Numbered from the stretch's first letter, positions 16,201 through 25,188 are shown. The stretch is 64,000 bases of DNA from Actinomadura madurae (GCF_900115095.1 NZ_FOVH01000018.1:124001-188000), one strand, 5' to 3'. The notes: generated by a model from the letters alone, not told the origin. Numbers and translations: made by a program.

Positions 16201-18047
16201 GCCTTGAACTCCGCGACCGGTTCTTCGCGCTGTCGACCGGCGACGCCCCCGCCGGCGAGGTCGCCGAATACCGCGCGCTGGTCGACGCGACCGACGCCGA
16301 ACCCGCCGCGACCGTGGACGGGCTCGCCGTTTCCTGGCATCCGACGGCGCGGTTCAAGCAGGTGCGTTTCGTCGACGCGGAACGCATCGACGGCGAGGCC
16401 CGGGACCTGTTCGCCCGTCCCATCGAGGCCATGCCGGACCTCGCCGCCGTCTTCGCCGACCCGCGCGAACTCTCGTTCCGGACGTTCGAGAACATCCTCC
16501 CGCTCGACCGCCTTTTCTCGGACGTCCCGCTTGACTTCGAACTCACCGGGTGCGACGAGTTCGCGAAGGATGCGTACACGCTCTCGCTCCGGCTCCCGGC
16601 GCCCACCAGGTCGCTACTGGAAAGCCTCGATGAGCTGAACCTCTACGTCCCGCCGCTCAACGCCTCATCCCGAGGCGGTGAACGCTTCATCTTCCATTCG
16701 GGGCTGCTCGCCGAGGCGCTCACCGAAGCGGTGCGCGAGGCGATGCCTGACTCGCTGCTCGACGGTTTCTCGCACGTGAACCCCGTCTTCCGCTGCAACC
16801 GTTTCGAGCCCGGCGACGCCAACTTCCATCCCCACCTCGACACGCCCTACTACGACGCGGGGCGGAATCACGTCTCCCGCTACACCGTGCTGCTCTACCT
16901 CACCGGAGGCGAGGGAGAACCCGCCCTCGACCTCGCGGAAGGCGGCGCGCTCACCGCGATCGAGCCCTTCACCTGCGTGGTCTTCGACCAGCGGTACGAG
17001 CACGAGGGCGCGCCCTACCGCGACGGCCGCAAAGTGTTCCTGCGCACCGAACTCGTCTTCACCGGCGACGGCCTCAAGCACGACCCGGAGATCGGCGCGC
17101 TGTTCGCCAAGGCCTGTTACTGGACGGGCGAGAGCGTCTTCGCACCCGAACTCGCCCGCCACGCCGACACCTACTACAACAGGGTCGCCGCCGCGCATTG
17201 GAACGGCCTGACGCCCGCGTCCGGGAGAGAGCCGTTCGTCCACAAGAACTTCCGCGGCGTGCACTACGTCGCGAACGGCCACGACTTCTGGTTCGAGGCG
17301 AAGGACGGGCTCTCCCCGGCCGAATGCGCCGCCATCGCGCTCCTGGACTACTTCAACTGCAAGATAGGTGACGCCGCGTTCCGCACGCTGTGCGACGCGG
17401 AGGTGATCGAGGCCGACGGCACGGACTGGATCCCGGCGTTCCTCACGGGCAAGAGCGGCGAGTCGCCGGTCGTGCCGTTCGACAAGTCCATGCTCTTTCC
17501 CGAGCCCGAGGACGCCGACACCGGAGACCTGCCCGACTGCGCCTGCGCGATCTGCAGCGGTGACGTCATCGGCCCCCATTTCGACACCACGCGCAACGCC
17601 GACATCATCGAGCACTACGCCCGCGCCCAGGAAGCCGCCAAGGCCGACGTCATGCCCGCGCCGATCCTGATGCTCGGCGAGGACGTGCTCCTCGACCCGG
17701 ACATGTTCGTCGTCGAGGGAAACCGCATCCACGTCCTCGGCAAGCGGTCGCCGGCGCCGGTGAACTTCGCCGCCTGCCAGGGCGGTCCGCCCTTTCCCTC
17801 GGCCGACACCTGGATCGCCACCGCGGTCGCCGTCGACGCGGCGCACTTCCTCGTCCCGCCGATCCTGTTCGCCGAGGCCGACGGCTGCCGGCACCTGAAG
17901 TTCGACTTCTTCCGCAACACCTGGACGGTCGGCCACGAGCGGTCCACCGTGCCCGTCCCGATGATCCGCCAGTTCGACCCCGACGCGGACATCGACGAGG
18001 ACTGGGAGGACGACGAGGACGAGGACTACGACGAGGACGACGACTAG
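16197..18047 (+). CDS. 2-oxoglutarate/Fe(II)-dependent oxygenase with Cys-cluster C-terminal domain
   Basis: 616 residues. The central part carries the 2OG-Fe(II) dioxygenase facial triad: His213-x-Asp215 and His269, followed by Arg278 or Arg283 for 2-oxoglutarate, in the prolyl-4-hydroxylase-like order. The ~200-residue N-terminal part and the C-terminal part (about 300-600) are not recognised. The latter contains Cys448-x-Cys450-x2-Cys453 and ends in a highly acidic tail (about 598-616). It probably hydroxylates a protein or peptide. It is translationally coupled to the LRR protein gene, and its stop codon shares a CTAG with the stop of the convergent AAA ATPase gene. Confidence 0.85.
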   Translation: MSLELRDRFFALSTGDAPAGEVAEYRALVDATDAEPAATVDGLAVSWHPTARFKQVRFVDAERIDGEARDLFARPIEAMPDLAAVFADPRELSFRTFENILPLDRLFSDVPLDFELTGCDEFAKDAYTLSLRLPAPTRSLLESLDELNLYVPPLNASSRGGERFIFHSGLLAEALTEAVREAMPDSLLDGFSHVNPVFRCNRFEPGDANFHPHLDTPYYDAGRNHVSRYTVLLYLTGGEGEPALDLAEGGALTAIEPFTCVVFDQRYEHEGAPYRDGRKVFLRTELVFTGDGLKHDPEIGALFAKACYWTGESVFAPELARHADTYYNRVAAAHWNGLTPASGREPFVHKNFRGVHYVANGHDFWFEAKDGLSPAECAAIALLDYFNCKIGDAAFRTLCDAEVIEADGTDWIPAFLTGKSGESPVVPFDKSMLFPEPEDADTGDLPDCACAICSGDVIGPHFDTTRNADIIEHYARAQEAAKADVMPAPILMLGEDVLLDPDMFVVEGNRIHVLGKRSPAPVNFAACQGGPPFPSADTWIATAVAVDAAHFLVPPILFAEADGCRHLKFDFFRNTWTVGHERSTVPVPMIRQFDPDADIDEDWEDDEDEDYDEDDD

Positions 18048-19912
18048 GACGGCTCGGCCATCTTGGCGAGGGCGTCCACCCAGAAGCGCTGCCGCTCCGG
18101 GGTCTGCCCGACCAGGTACGTGGCCCGCAGCTTCGGCGGCAGGTACCGCAGCAGGCTCGCCACGACGTCGAGGTGCCGTTCGAGCTGCGACACCTCGGCG
18201 TTGGAGAACACCTGGTGCACCAGGTCGGTGTCGTCGGTGCCCTCGGCGGACGCCTCGGCCGCGGCGGCGAGCCGGGCCTCCCAGCTCGCGCGGTTGCGGG
18301 CGAGCTCGGCCAGGCCGATCTGGGGGCGGCCGGCCAGCCGCGCCTCCAGCGCGGACAGCGGCACCGGGGCGTACTCGCCGTCACCGAGATAGATCAGGCC
18401 CGGCTCCAGCGGCATGCCCGCCTCGTGCAGCTTGATCAGCCGCTCCAGGGTGCGCTTGGTGATCCAGTCGCGGCCCTCGTCGTCGATGTCGTTCTTCCAC
18501 CACTCCAGGACCGTCTCGGCCGTGTCCCCGTACGTCGAGATGAGCCACTCGTTGGCGGGGATGTCGTCCGGGAGCACCTCGTAGCTGATCGTGAACCGGC
18601 TCGCCTGCGCCACGTTGTTGCTCGCGACCAGCATCTTGCGGCCCAGGTAGTACGGCGGGTTCTGCAGCGCCACCTGCGCGCGCAGGTTCGGGATGCGGCG
18701 CCCGGCGAGCGTCCACTCCTGCGTGACCTCCATCAGCTTGGCGAAGGTCGCCTTGTCCTTCGGCCGGTTGTACTCGTCCCAGACGAGCACCTTGGGCTCG
18801 GGGTCGAGCAGCGACCGGGCGAGCATCGCGGTCAGCGAGCCGTCCGGGGCGGGCACCGGCACGCACAGGTCCTCGACGTTGGTCACCGGCAGCGAGAAGT
18901 AGACGGGGTCGCGGCCCGTCTCCTCCCGGGCGATCTGCTTGGTGATCTCCGTCTTGCCGCAGCCGGGCGGGCCCTGCAGCAGCACCGCCCAGCGGTGGGT
19001 CATCGCGGCCCGCAGGATGCGGCGGACCGGGTCTGTGACGGTCGCGGGATTGCGCGCCCCGACCGCCGCGGCGATGGCGTCCAGCACGTCCGCCGTCCGG
19101 TCGCGGCCCGGCTCGCCGTCCTTGCCCTCCTCGGTCAGCGCCAGCCGGGCGCCGTTCAGCAGCGGCAGCCCCCAGGCGAGCGGGAACCCGGCGCGGGCGC
19201 AGTGCAGGACGTGCTCCAGGGTGCGCGGGGAGAGCAGGTACCGCAGGCGCGGGCTCAGCGAGGCCCACTCCCGGAACACCTCCCGCAGATCCCACTCGGG
19301 GAACCGCGCGGCGAGCGCCTGCCGCCACGCGGTGTCGTTCGGCGTCAGGCGGATCGTGACCATCCGGTCGAGGATCGCCAGGTCGGAACGCCGGACGCTG
19401 GTCTCGGCCAGCGACTCGTTGTCGGTGAGGAACACGCCGACGCAGCCGAGCTCGCGCAGGTCGTACTCGCCCAGCGTCCAGTTGCAGGCGATCTGCATCA
19501 GCTGCGACTGGACGGTGCTGCCCGCCTGGAGCGAGTCGTCGATGAGGAGGACGAACGGCTTGCCGGGGACGAGCTGGCGCATGACGAGCTGGCGGAGCAC
19601 CAGCTCGCCGCTGTCGTCGTCGCGGACCGGGGCGTTGACCAGCAGGTCGTCCGGGGTGAGGTTCGCCGCGGGGATGACGACGAGGGTCGTGCCGGGGAAC
19701 CGCTTCGGGATGTACGACACGAACGTGGACGTCTTGCCGATGCCGTGCTCGCCGAAGATCTGCCCGGTCTGGCCGGTCGCCACCATGGCGTCGATGAACT
19801 TCTCGAGCTTGGCGGTCGGGCCGTCGTCCGGGGGCTGCGGGTAGGTGGCGTTGCGCCTCCACCAGCGGCGGCCCGCCCTGTGCTTCGCCTTGGACGGCTC
19901 CGTCGCGGTCAT
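18044..19912 (-). CDS. Double-AAA MoxR-like ATPase
   Basis: 622 residues with two P-loop modules. Module 1: GEHGIGKT (54-61) and VLLIDD (121-126). Module 2: GPPGCGKT (314-321), VLVWDE (375-380) and sensor-1-like VASNN (429-433). This is the AAA_5/MoxR type that remodels partner proteins. It is encoded directly after a VWA/metallopeptidase gene, the classical MoxR-VWA pairing. ATG 19912 has a GAGGAG site; ATG 19936 would overlap the upstream stop (ATGA) and is a real alternative. Its 3' end overlaps the convergent dioxygenase gene by four bases. Confidence 0.88.
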   Translation of the reverse strand: MTATEPSKAKHRAGRRWWRRNATYPQPPDDGPTAKLEKFIDAMVATGQTGQIFGEHGIGKTSTFVSYIPKRFPGTTLVVIPAANLTPDDLLVNAPVRDDDSGELVLRQLVMRQLVPGKPFVLLIDDSLQAGSTVQSQLMQIACNWTLGEYDLRELGCVGVFLTDNESLAETSVRRSDLAILDRMVTIRLTPNDTAWRQALAARFPEWDLREVFREWASLSPRLRYLLSPRTLEHVLHCARAGFPLAWGLPLLNGARLALTEEGKDGEPGRDRTADVLDAIAAAVGARNPATVTDPVRRILRAAMTHRWAVLLQGPPGCGKTEITKQIAREETGRDPVYFSLPVTNVEDLCVPVPAPDGSLTAMLARSLLDPEPKVLVWDEYNRPKDKATFAKLMEVTQEWTLAGRRIPNLRAQVALQNPPYYLGRKMLVASNNVAQASRFTISYEVLPDDIPANEWLISTYGDTAETVLEWWKNDIDDEGRDWITKRTLERLIKLHEAGMPLEPGLIYLGDGEYAPVPLSALEARLAGRPQIGLAELARNRASWEARLAAAAEASAEGTDDTDLVHQVFSNAEVSQLERHLDVVASLLRYLPPKLRATYLVGQTPERQRFWVDALAKMAEPS

Positions 19913-19932
19913 CGCTGCTGTCTCCTCGCTCC

Positions 19933-21426
19933 TCATCCGGGCGTGACGCGGTGGCAGGCCATCGGGGGATCGTGCCGGTCCGGCCAGTCGTCGCCGCCGT
20001 CGGTGATGAGCCAGATCCACCGGTCGGGGTCGGCGGGGGTGACGGCGGGCGCGCACCCGTCGGTCACCATGATGATCGCATCGGGCTCGGCGTCCAACCG
20101 CTTTCCGTTCACCTCGGCCCGGCCCTCGGCGTAGTCGACGACGTTCTGGAAGTTGGTGCCGCCGCCACCGACCACCCGCTCGCCCGGCACGAACGGCGTC
20201 ACCACCCCGTCGAAGCCGAGCCAGTGGCTCTCCACCCCGTCGGTCTGCCCGACCAGGGTGGTGAGCCACTCGACCACGGCGTCCGGCATCGACCCGGACG
20301 TGTCGAACGCGATGAGCACGACCTTCGTCCGCTCGGGCCCGCGCCGGGTCAGCATCGGATCGTGGCCCAGGGCCAGCAGGATCGCGCCGTGCTTCTTCGG
20401 GTAGATCAGCCGGTCGCTCTCGCTCAGCTTCGAGGCGAGCACGTCGACCAGCCACCGCTGCCACCAGTCGACGCGGCGGGTCGCCGGGGTGGTGCCGCGC
20501 AGCCTGTCCAGGCCGAGGTCGCCCCAGAGGCGGGACAGCCGCTCCCCGCCGTCGGCCGTCCGGTCGGCCAGGTCGAGCAGCTCGGCGCGCGCCGCCGGGT
20601 CGCCCCGGAGGGCGGCCTGCATCACCTGGTGCAGCACCTCGCCGCCCAGCCGTTCCACGGTCTCGGGATCCAGCGGCACCGCGTCGCCCGCGTGACCGTC
20701 CAGGTGGATGCAGAACCCCGGCGCGGATTCGTCGAACGCCCTCATCCGCCGCAACTCGCCGTAGACGGTGAGGTCGGTGTGGATGAAGTCCTCGTAGGGC
20801 AGCGGGGACAGGCCCTGCTGCCGCAGGTCTTCCTGGTACGCCTCGTAGACCTCGGCGGGATCGACGCCGACCGGCTTCCGTCCGTCCTCGTGTCCGTCCT
20901 CGCCTTCGTCCGACGGGACCGTGGGCAGGCCTGACCACCGCAGCCGCTCCAGGGCGACGTGGTTGATGGCCACCTCGGCGGCGAGTGTGAACGCCGGGTC
21001 GGACCGCAGGTCCTCGTCCACGTGCAGGTGGCGGTGCATCAGGTGGCGGGCCTCGTGGAACAGGACGAACTTGACGCCGTCGAAGTCCAGGTCCATGAAG
21101 AAGCGGGGGTTGTAGAGCAGGGCGCGGGAGCCGTCGCCGAACGCCACGACCGCGGCGGTGGGGATCAGCGTCGTCGGGATGTGGTGGTGGCACTTGGCGT
21201 ACAGCCAGGACGCCACCGTGCTCTGCCCGACGCCGAAGTCCAGGAGCGCGGACTCCTTGCGCCGCCGGGCCTGCTCCACCAGTTCCGGGTCGGCCGGCTC
21301 CTCCGCGAGCAGCCGGTGCAGGTCCGGCAGGCGGGGCGCGGGGCGGCGCCGGCGGCGGCCCGGCCGGACCGGCCCGCCGCCCGCCGGGTGGTGGTCACCC
21401 GCGCCGGTGCCTCCGGTGGCGTTCAT
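19933..21426 (-). CDS. VWA domain and putative metallopeptidase protein (DUF2201-like)
   Basis: 497 residues, no signal peptide. The N-terminal half has HEARH (124-128) followed by an E at 151 in AAEVAINH, the zinc-peptidase-like signature of the DUF2201 family. The C-terminal third is a VWA-like domain with the MIDAS set DTSGS (375-379), Thr424 and Asp456 in VTDG. VWA proteins of this type act as adaptors for MoxR ATPases, and the next gene encodes one. A GGAGGGGG site precedes ATG 21426. Function probably chaperone-like or proteolytic activation of a target. Confidence 0.88.
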   Translation of the reverse strand: MNATGGTGAGDHHPAGGGPVRPGRRRRRPAPRLPDLHRLLAEEPADPELVEQARRRKESALLDFGVGQSTVASWLYAKCHHHIPTTLIPTAAVVAFGDGSRALLYNPRFFMDLDFDGVKFVLFHEARHLMHRHLHVDEDLRSDPAFTLAAEVAINHVALERLRWSGLPTVPSDEGEDGHEDGRKPVGVDPAEVYEAYQEDLRQQGLSPLPYEDFIHTDLTVYGELRRMRAFDESAPGFCIHLDGHAGDAVPLDPETVERLGGEVLHQVMQAALRGDPAARAELLDLADRTADGGERLSRLWGDLGLDRLRGTTPATRRVDWWQRWLVDVLASKLSESDRLIYPKKHGAILLALGHDPMLTRRGPERTKVVLIAFDTSGSMPDAVVEWLTTLVGQTDGVESHWLGFDGVVTPFVPGERVVGGGGTNFQNVVDYAEGRAEVNGKRLDAEPDAIIMVTDGCAPAVTPADPDRWIWLITDGGDDWPDRHDPPMACHRVTPG

Positions 21427-21564
21427 CGGTGCCCCCTCCGATGTACGGGACCCGTGCGGGGAGCGTCCCGGGAGTCCCGCGGTGCCTGCTGACCGCTGGC
21501 ACGATAGCGGGTCGATCCGCCGGAACGCCCCCGAAATAACCGGCGGCCGGCGGGCCCGGCGGGG

Positions 21565-22338
21565 TCAGTGGCCGAGGCGGGCCGACAGGTCGCGGGCGCC
21601 CGCGGTGACCTCCTGGATGATCTCCAGGAGGCGGCTGCCGCGGAAGCCGGCGTTCACGCCGCCGAGGCTGAGGGTGGCGGCGATGTCGCCCTGCGCGTCG
21701 AAGACGGGCGCGGCGACGGCGCCGACGCCGTAGAGGTAGTCCTCCTCGCTGATGGCGTAGCCGTCGCGGATGACCTTCTCCAGGCGGTCGGTGAGCGCGG
21801 GCACGTCGGTCACCGTGTGGGACGTGTACTGGTCGAGCCCGGTGGAGAGCCAGTGTTCCCGCAACTCGCGCGAGTAGGCGAGGATGACGACCGGCCCGGC
21901 GGCGGCGTGGTAGGGCAGGACGGTCCCGACTCCCACGGTGTTGACGCTGACCGGGTTGTTGCCCTGGAGCATGTCGACGCAGATCGCGCCCTCCTCGCCC
22001 GGGATCATCAGGTACGCGGTGTCGCCGAACCGGTCGGCCAGCCGGCGCAGGAACGGGGCCGCCTCGTCGCGCAGGCTGAGCTCGGCGAGCGCGACGGCGC
22101 CGACCCGGAACGGGCGCATGGTGAGCCGGTAGGTGGCGCCGTCGCCGCGGGTCAGCCAGCCGGCCCGGATCAGCGTGGCCGCCAGCCGGTGCACCGTGGT
22201 CTTGTTCATCCCGGTGGCCGCGGTCAGGTCGGTCAGGGTCAGGGTCGGCCGCTCCCGGGTGAAGCACTCCATGAGCTGGCAGGCCTTGAGGACCGAGATC
22301 ACCAGGTTCTTGGGGTCCACGTCCTCGTCGGGGGTCAT
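21565..22338 (-). CDS. IclR family transcriptional regulator
   Basis: 257 residues. The winged helix-turn-helix (about 12-70) reads LKACQLMECFTRERPTLTLTD... with TGMNKTTVHRLAATLIRAGW. The effector domain contains LPYHAAAGPVV and RDGYAISEEDY. It is the last gene of the minus arm of the 21.5-37 kb catabolic locus, behind the cyclase and FAD-dehydrogenase genes. A 13-base motif immediately upstream of it recurs in the divergent promoter region 25000-25188, so it most likely controls both arms and itself. Confidence 0.93.
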   Translation of the reverse strand: MTPDEDVDPKNLVISVLKACQLMECFTRERPTLTLTDLTAATGMNKTTVHRLAATLIRAGWLTRGDGATYRLTMRPFRVGAVALAELSLRDEAAPFLRRLADRFGDTAYLMIPGEEGAICVDMLQGNNPVSVNTVGVGTVLPYHAAAGPVVILAYSRELREHWLSTGLDQYTSHTVTDVPALTDRLEKVIRDGYAISEEDYLYGVGAVAAPVFDAQGDIAATLSLGGVNAGFRGSRLLEIIQEVTAGARDLSARLGH

Positions 22339-22358
22339 CGGACCGCTCCCGGCAGAGG

Positions 22359-22384
22359 TTCCGTATTCCGGTACATGTTCCGGA
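22359..22384. promoter_or_regulatory. IclR operator upstream of its own gene
   Basis: Contains TTCCGTATTCCGG (22359-22371) and a further TTCCGGA (22378-22384). The same 13-mer is found at 25166-25178 in front of the plus arm. Located 20 bases before the iclR-type start, in the 48-base gap after the FAD-dehydrogenase gene. Candidate autoregulatory site. Confidence 0.6.
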
Positions 22385-22386
22385 TC

Positions 22387-24027
22387 CTATCGGCTCGTCG
22401 GTGGCCGCGCGTCCAGTGCGTGCGAGGCGGCGGCGTAGGCGTAGGTGTGGTTGCGCGCGTTGGCGAGGCCGGTGACATACCCCTTGAGCTCCCTCGTCGC
22501 CGCGGCGTTGCCGGTGGCGTACAGGCCCGGCACCGCGTGGCCGTCGCGGCGCAGCACCCGCCCGTCCGCGTCGATCCACAGCCCGAGGGTGCCCATGCCG
22601 AACCCGACGATCGACAGCGGCAGAGCGTAGTACGGCGGCGTGGCGAGCGGGCCGAGGTTCGGGTTGGGAGCATGGGCCGGGTCGCCGTAGGCCCGCCGGA
22701 CGAACGGCAGCGTGCCGCGGCCGAACTCGGGGTCCTCGCCGCGCGCCGCGCCGGCGTTGAACTGGGCGACGGTCACGACCAGGCCGTCCGGGTCGATGCC
22801 GGCGGCCTCGGCCAGTTCCCGCGGGGAATCGGCGCGGACGAACGTGTCCGGCCACGCGTCGCCGGGGGAGTACGGCCCCAGCCGGTAGCGGCGGCGGAAC
22901 TCGTCGTCGGCGAGGAACCAGGACGGGTGGTTGGCCCACCGCTTGTTCCGGCCGTCGTAGCGCCGGATCGCGCCGATGAGCGCGCCGTAGTAGCTCTCGT
23001 CGCCGAACCGCCGCCCCTCCCGGTTGACGATCATCGAGTGCGGCAGCCCGAGGTGCTCCAGCAGGGGCCGGCACAGCGGGACGTCGCCGCCGGGGTGCGT
23101 CTCGCCGGGGAAGTGGTGGCCGACGCTGAAGAACGGGTCGGCGCCCCGGACCATGGCCGCGCCCGCCCGCTGGGCCAGCAGCAGGCTGTCGCCGTCCACG
23201 ACGGGCGGCGCCGACTCGACGAGCGCGGGGACGTCCTCCAGCTCGGCGCCGTCCGGTGCCCCGCCGTAGCCGCCGGCGGCGATGAGCACGCCGCGCCGGG
23301 CCCGCACCGTCACGGGGCCCTCCGGTCCTTGCAGGACGGTGCCGGTGACGGCGTCGCCGTCCACGAGCAGCGCGGTGGCGCGGTGGTGCAGGAGGCAGGG
23401 GACGCCGCGCTCGGTCAGCGCGGCCCGGACGAAGGCGCCCGACAGCCCGGAGCCGTGGGTGAGCAGGTCGCGCTGGGCGCCCTCCCGCCGCAGCCGCTCC
23501 CGCACGGCCGGGTCGAGGACGCGCTCGGAGTACAGGTCGTCGCGGGCCACGCCCGTCTCGTAGTAAGGGCTCGGCCGCAGCCGGTCGCGCCACGGGCCGA
23601 GGCTCGCGCCCGGGACGGCGCATTCGAGCAGCCGCCCCTCCTCCGTCGAGCCGGGGGCCGGGTGGTAGAGGTCCGGGCAGTTCCGGATCACCTCGAACGG
23701 GACGCCGGCCTCGCGGTACCAGGCGGTCGCCTCGACGGCGCGGCGCAGGTAGGCGCGGCGGGCCTCGCGGTCGACCGGGCGGCCCTCTCCCTGGACGTGG
23801 TCGAGGTAGGACTCCGTCGCGGCGAGCGTGTCGAGGGGCGCGAGCGTGTCAGGGGCCAGGCCGTTCGCGCCGACCCAGACGAATCCGCCGCTGTAGGCGG
23901 CGACCCCGCCGACCATGCCGGAGCGTTCCGCGACGAGGACGTCGGCGCCGAGGTCGTGCGCCCGGACGGCGGCGGCCAGCCCGCCGAGCCCGCCGCCGAT
24001 GCACAGGAAGTCGACGGCACGGTCCAT
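22387..24027 (-). CDS. FAD-dependent oxidoreductase (fumarate reductase/KstD-like)
   Basis: 546 residues. The N-terminal FAD motif is GGGLGGLAAAVRAHDLG with a second ERSGMVGGVAAYSGG. The C-terminal segment GLYATGNAAATRELKGYVTGLANARNHTYAYAAA closes the FAD domain as in the flavoprotein family of fumarate reductases, 3-ketosteroid dehydrogenases and urocanate reductases. It introduces or reduces a C=C bond next to a carbonyl or carboxylate. The ATG at 24027 has a strong AGAGGAGGA site. Encoded between a cyclase and an IclR regulator; substrate not known. Confidence 0.9.
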   Translation of the reverse strand: MDRAVDFLCIGGGLGGLAAAVRAHDLGADVLVAERSGMVGGVAAYSGGFVWVGANGLAPDTLAPLDTLAATESYLDHVQGEGRPVDREARRAYLRRAVEATAWYREAGVPFEVIRNCPDLYHPAPGSTEEGRLLECAVPGASLGPWRDRLRPSPYYETGVARDDLYSERVLDPAVRERLRREGAQRDLLTHGSGLSGAFVRAALTERGVPCLLHHRATALLVDGDAVTGTVLQGPEGPVTVRARRGVLIAAGGYGGAPDGAELEDVPALVESAPPVVDGDSLLLAQRAGAAMVRGADPFFSVGHHFPGETHPGGDVPLCRPLLEHLGLPHSMIVNREGRRFGDESYYGALIGAIRRYDGRNKRWANHPSWFLADDEFRRRYRLGPYSPGDAWPDTFVRADSPRELAEAAGIDPDGLVVTVAQFNAGAARGEDPEFGRGTLPFVRRAYGDPAHAPNPNLGPLATPPYYALPLSIVGFGMGTLGLWIDADGRVLRRDGHAVPGLYATGNAAATRELKGYVTGLANARNHTYAYAAASHALDARPPTSR

Positions 24028-24072
24028 GGATGTTCCTCCTCTAGGGGACGGACGGCGCGCTGGGGAAGGGCC

Positions 24073-24999
24073 TCACAGCACGGCGACGGGTGTGATGGGC
24101 GAGCCCGTCCCGCCGGGGACGGCCAGCGGGGCGAGCGTGAGCATGAAGGCGGTGCGGTCCTCGGCGGCGAGCGCCTCGGCCAGCTCGTCCAGCGCCATGC
24201 TGTGGACGAGGTGGACGCCCAGGTAGACGAGCGCGAGCACGTGCACCGGCAGGCGGCACTCGGCGACCGGCACGGGGAAGGCGTCGCCGGGCCCGTCGGT
24301 GCCGACCACGGCGGCGTCCCTCTCCTGGACGAATCGCAGCGCGTCGGGATGCAGCCCGGACAGCCGCCCGTAGCGGTCGCCCTCCTCGCCCTCCTCGCGC
24401 GGCGCGGGCGCGCTCCAGCGGCCGGTGCGGACGAGCAGCGCGTCGCCCGGTTCGAGGCCGGGCGCCGCCGCGGCCAGGTCGTCGTAGCCGACCGCGGTCC
24501 CGGCCGGGAGGTGGTCCACGCCGTGCAGCCGGGGGACGTCGGCGAGGACGGCCCGGGTCACGACCGGCGCGGCGGAGGTGATGTCGCAGCCGGCGACCCC
24601 TTCGGGCCCGGCGATCTCGGCGAACTCCCGGCCGCCGTAGCCGCGGCCCCGATGGGCGATGTGGCTGAGCGCGTCCATGTGGGTGATCTCCAGGCCGTGG
24701 CACTCGGAGCTGACCCGGTCGCTGGCCGCCTGCACGTCCCCGCCGGCGTTGGAGCCCCACCAGGTGATCATCCGGTGCTCGAAGGCGGTGTCGCCCGCCT
24801 GCGGGTAGTAGGCCGGCGTCCCGGTGCGGAACGGGCGGGCGAGGGACAAGGCCCGGCCGCTGCGGACGGTCGCCGCGGCGGCGCGGACGCGGTCGGGCCC
24901 GGCGAGGTTCAGCGTCCCGCGCTCGTCCCCGTGGCCCCAGCGCCCCCAGTTGGCCGTGATGCCCGGCCAGAAGGTCTCCATCATGTCCTCCATCCGCAT
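24073..24999 (-). CDS. Cyclase family protein (kynurenine-formamidase-like)
   Basis: 308 residues of the metal-dependent cyclase/hydrolase family. The metal motif H-x3-T-H-x-D-x3-H appears as HGLEITHMDALSHI near residues 100-113, and a later LLVRTGRW is typical. Such enzymes hydrolyse amides or lactone-like rings. It is the first gene of the minus arm. Start uncertain: ATG 24999 is the longest; ATG 24981 has a better spaced GGAGGA. The operator at 25005-25016 is almost at the start, so a short leader or leaderless message is likely. Confidence 0.87.
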   Translation of the reverse strand: MRMEDMMETFWPGITANWGRWGHGDERGTLNLAGPDRVRAAAATVRSGRALSLARPFRTGTPAYYPQAGDTAFEHRMITWWGSNAGGDVQAASDRVSSECHGLEITHMDALSHIAHRGRGYGGREFAEIAGPEGVAGCDITSAAPVVTRAVLADVPRLHGVDHLPAGTAVGYDDLAAAAPGLEPGDALLVRTGRWSAPAPREEGEEGDRYGRLSGLHPDALRFVQERDAAVVGTDGPGDAFPVPVAECRLPVHVLALVYLGVHLVHSMALDELAEALAAEDRTAFMLTLAPLAVPGGTGSPITPVAVL

Positions 25000-25004
25000 C
25001 TACT

Positions 25005-25016
25005 GGAAGATATTCC
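25005..25016. promoter_or_regulatory. Operator half-site pair before cyclase gene
   Basis: GGAA-GATA-TTCC inverted repeat, followed by GGAT, six bases before the cyclase start. It belongs to the same GGAAT/ATTCC motif family as the sites at 22359 and 25157, so the IclR regulator probably binds here to control the minus arm. Confidence 0.45.
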
Positions 25017-25119
25017 GGATTGCGAACTCGCGTTGGCGTAGGGCGGCGCAACCCCCTACTGTCCGGATGTACGGCCTTGACCAGCAACTCTTCCAGAGAA
25101 TCCGGCGCCTGGGAACCCG

Positions 25120-25149
25120 TTGACAACCGCGCCGAATCGAACTTATCGT
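25120..25149 (+). promoter_or_regulatory. Promoter of the plus arm
   Basis: Consensus -35 TTGACA (25120-25125) with a possible -10 TTATCG or TATCGT 17-18 bases later. The predicted start near 25156 lies at the front of the operator 25157-25180, a layout suited to repression. Confidence 0.5.
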
Positions 25150-25156
25150 CAGCTCC

Positions 25157-25180
25157 CGGAATCTATTCCGTATTCCGGAA
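25157..25180. promoter_or_regulatory. IclR operator of the plus arm
   Basis: CGGAAT-CT-ATTCCG (25157-25170) is a perfect palindrome; it is followed by TTCCGGAA (25173-25180), another perfect palindrome. The block includes TTCCGTATTCCGG (25166-25178), identical to the site before the iclR gene. It lies between the promoter and the GGAAGG ribosome site of the lyase gene. Confidence 0.6.
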
Positions 25181-25188
25181 GGATGAAG

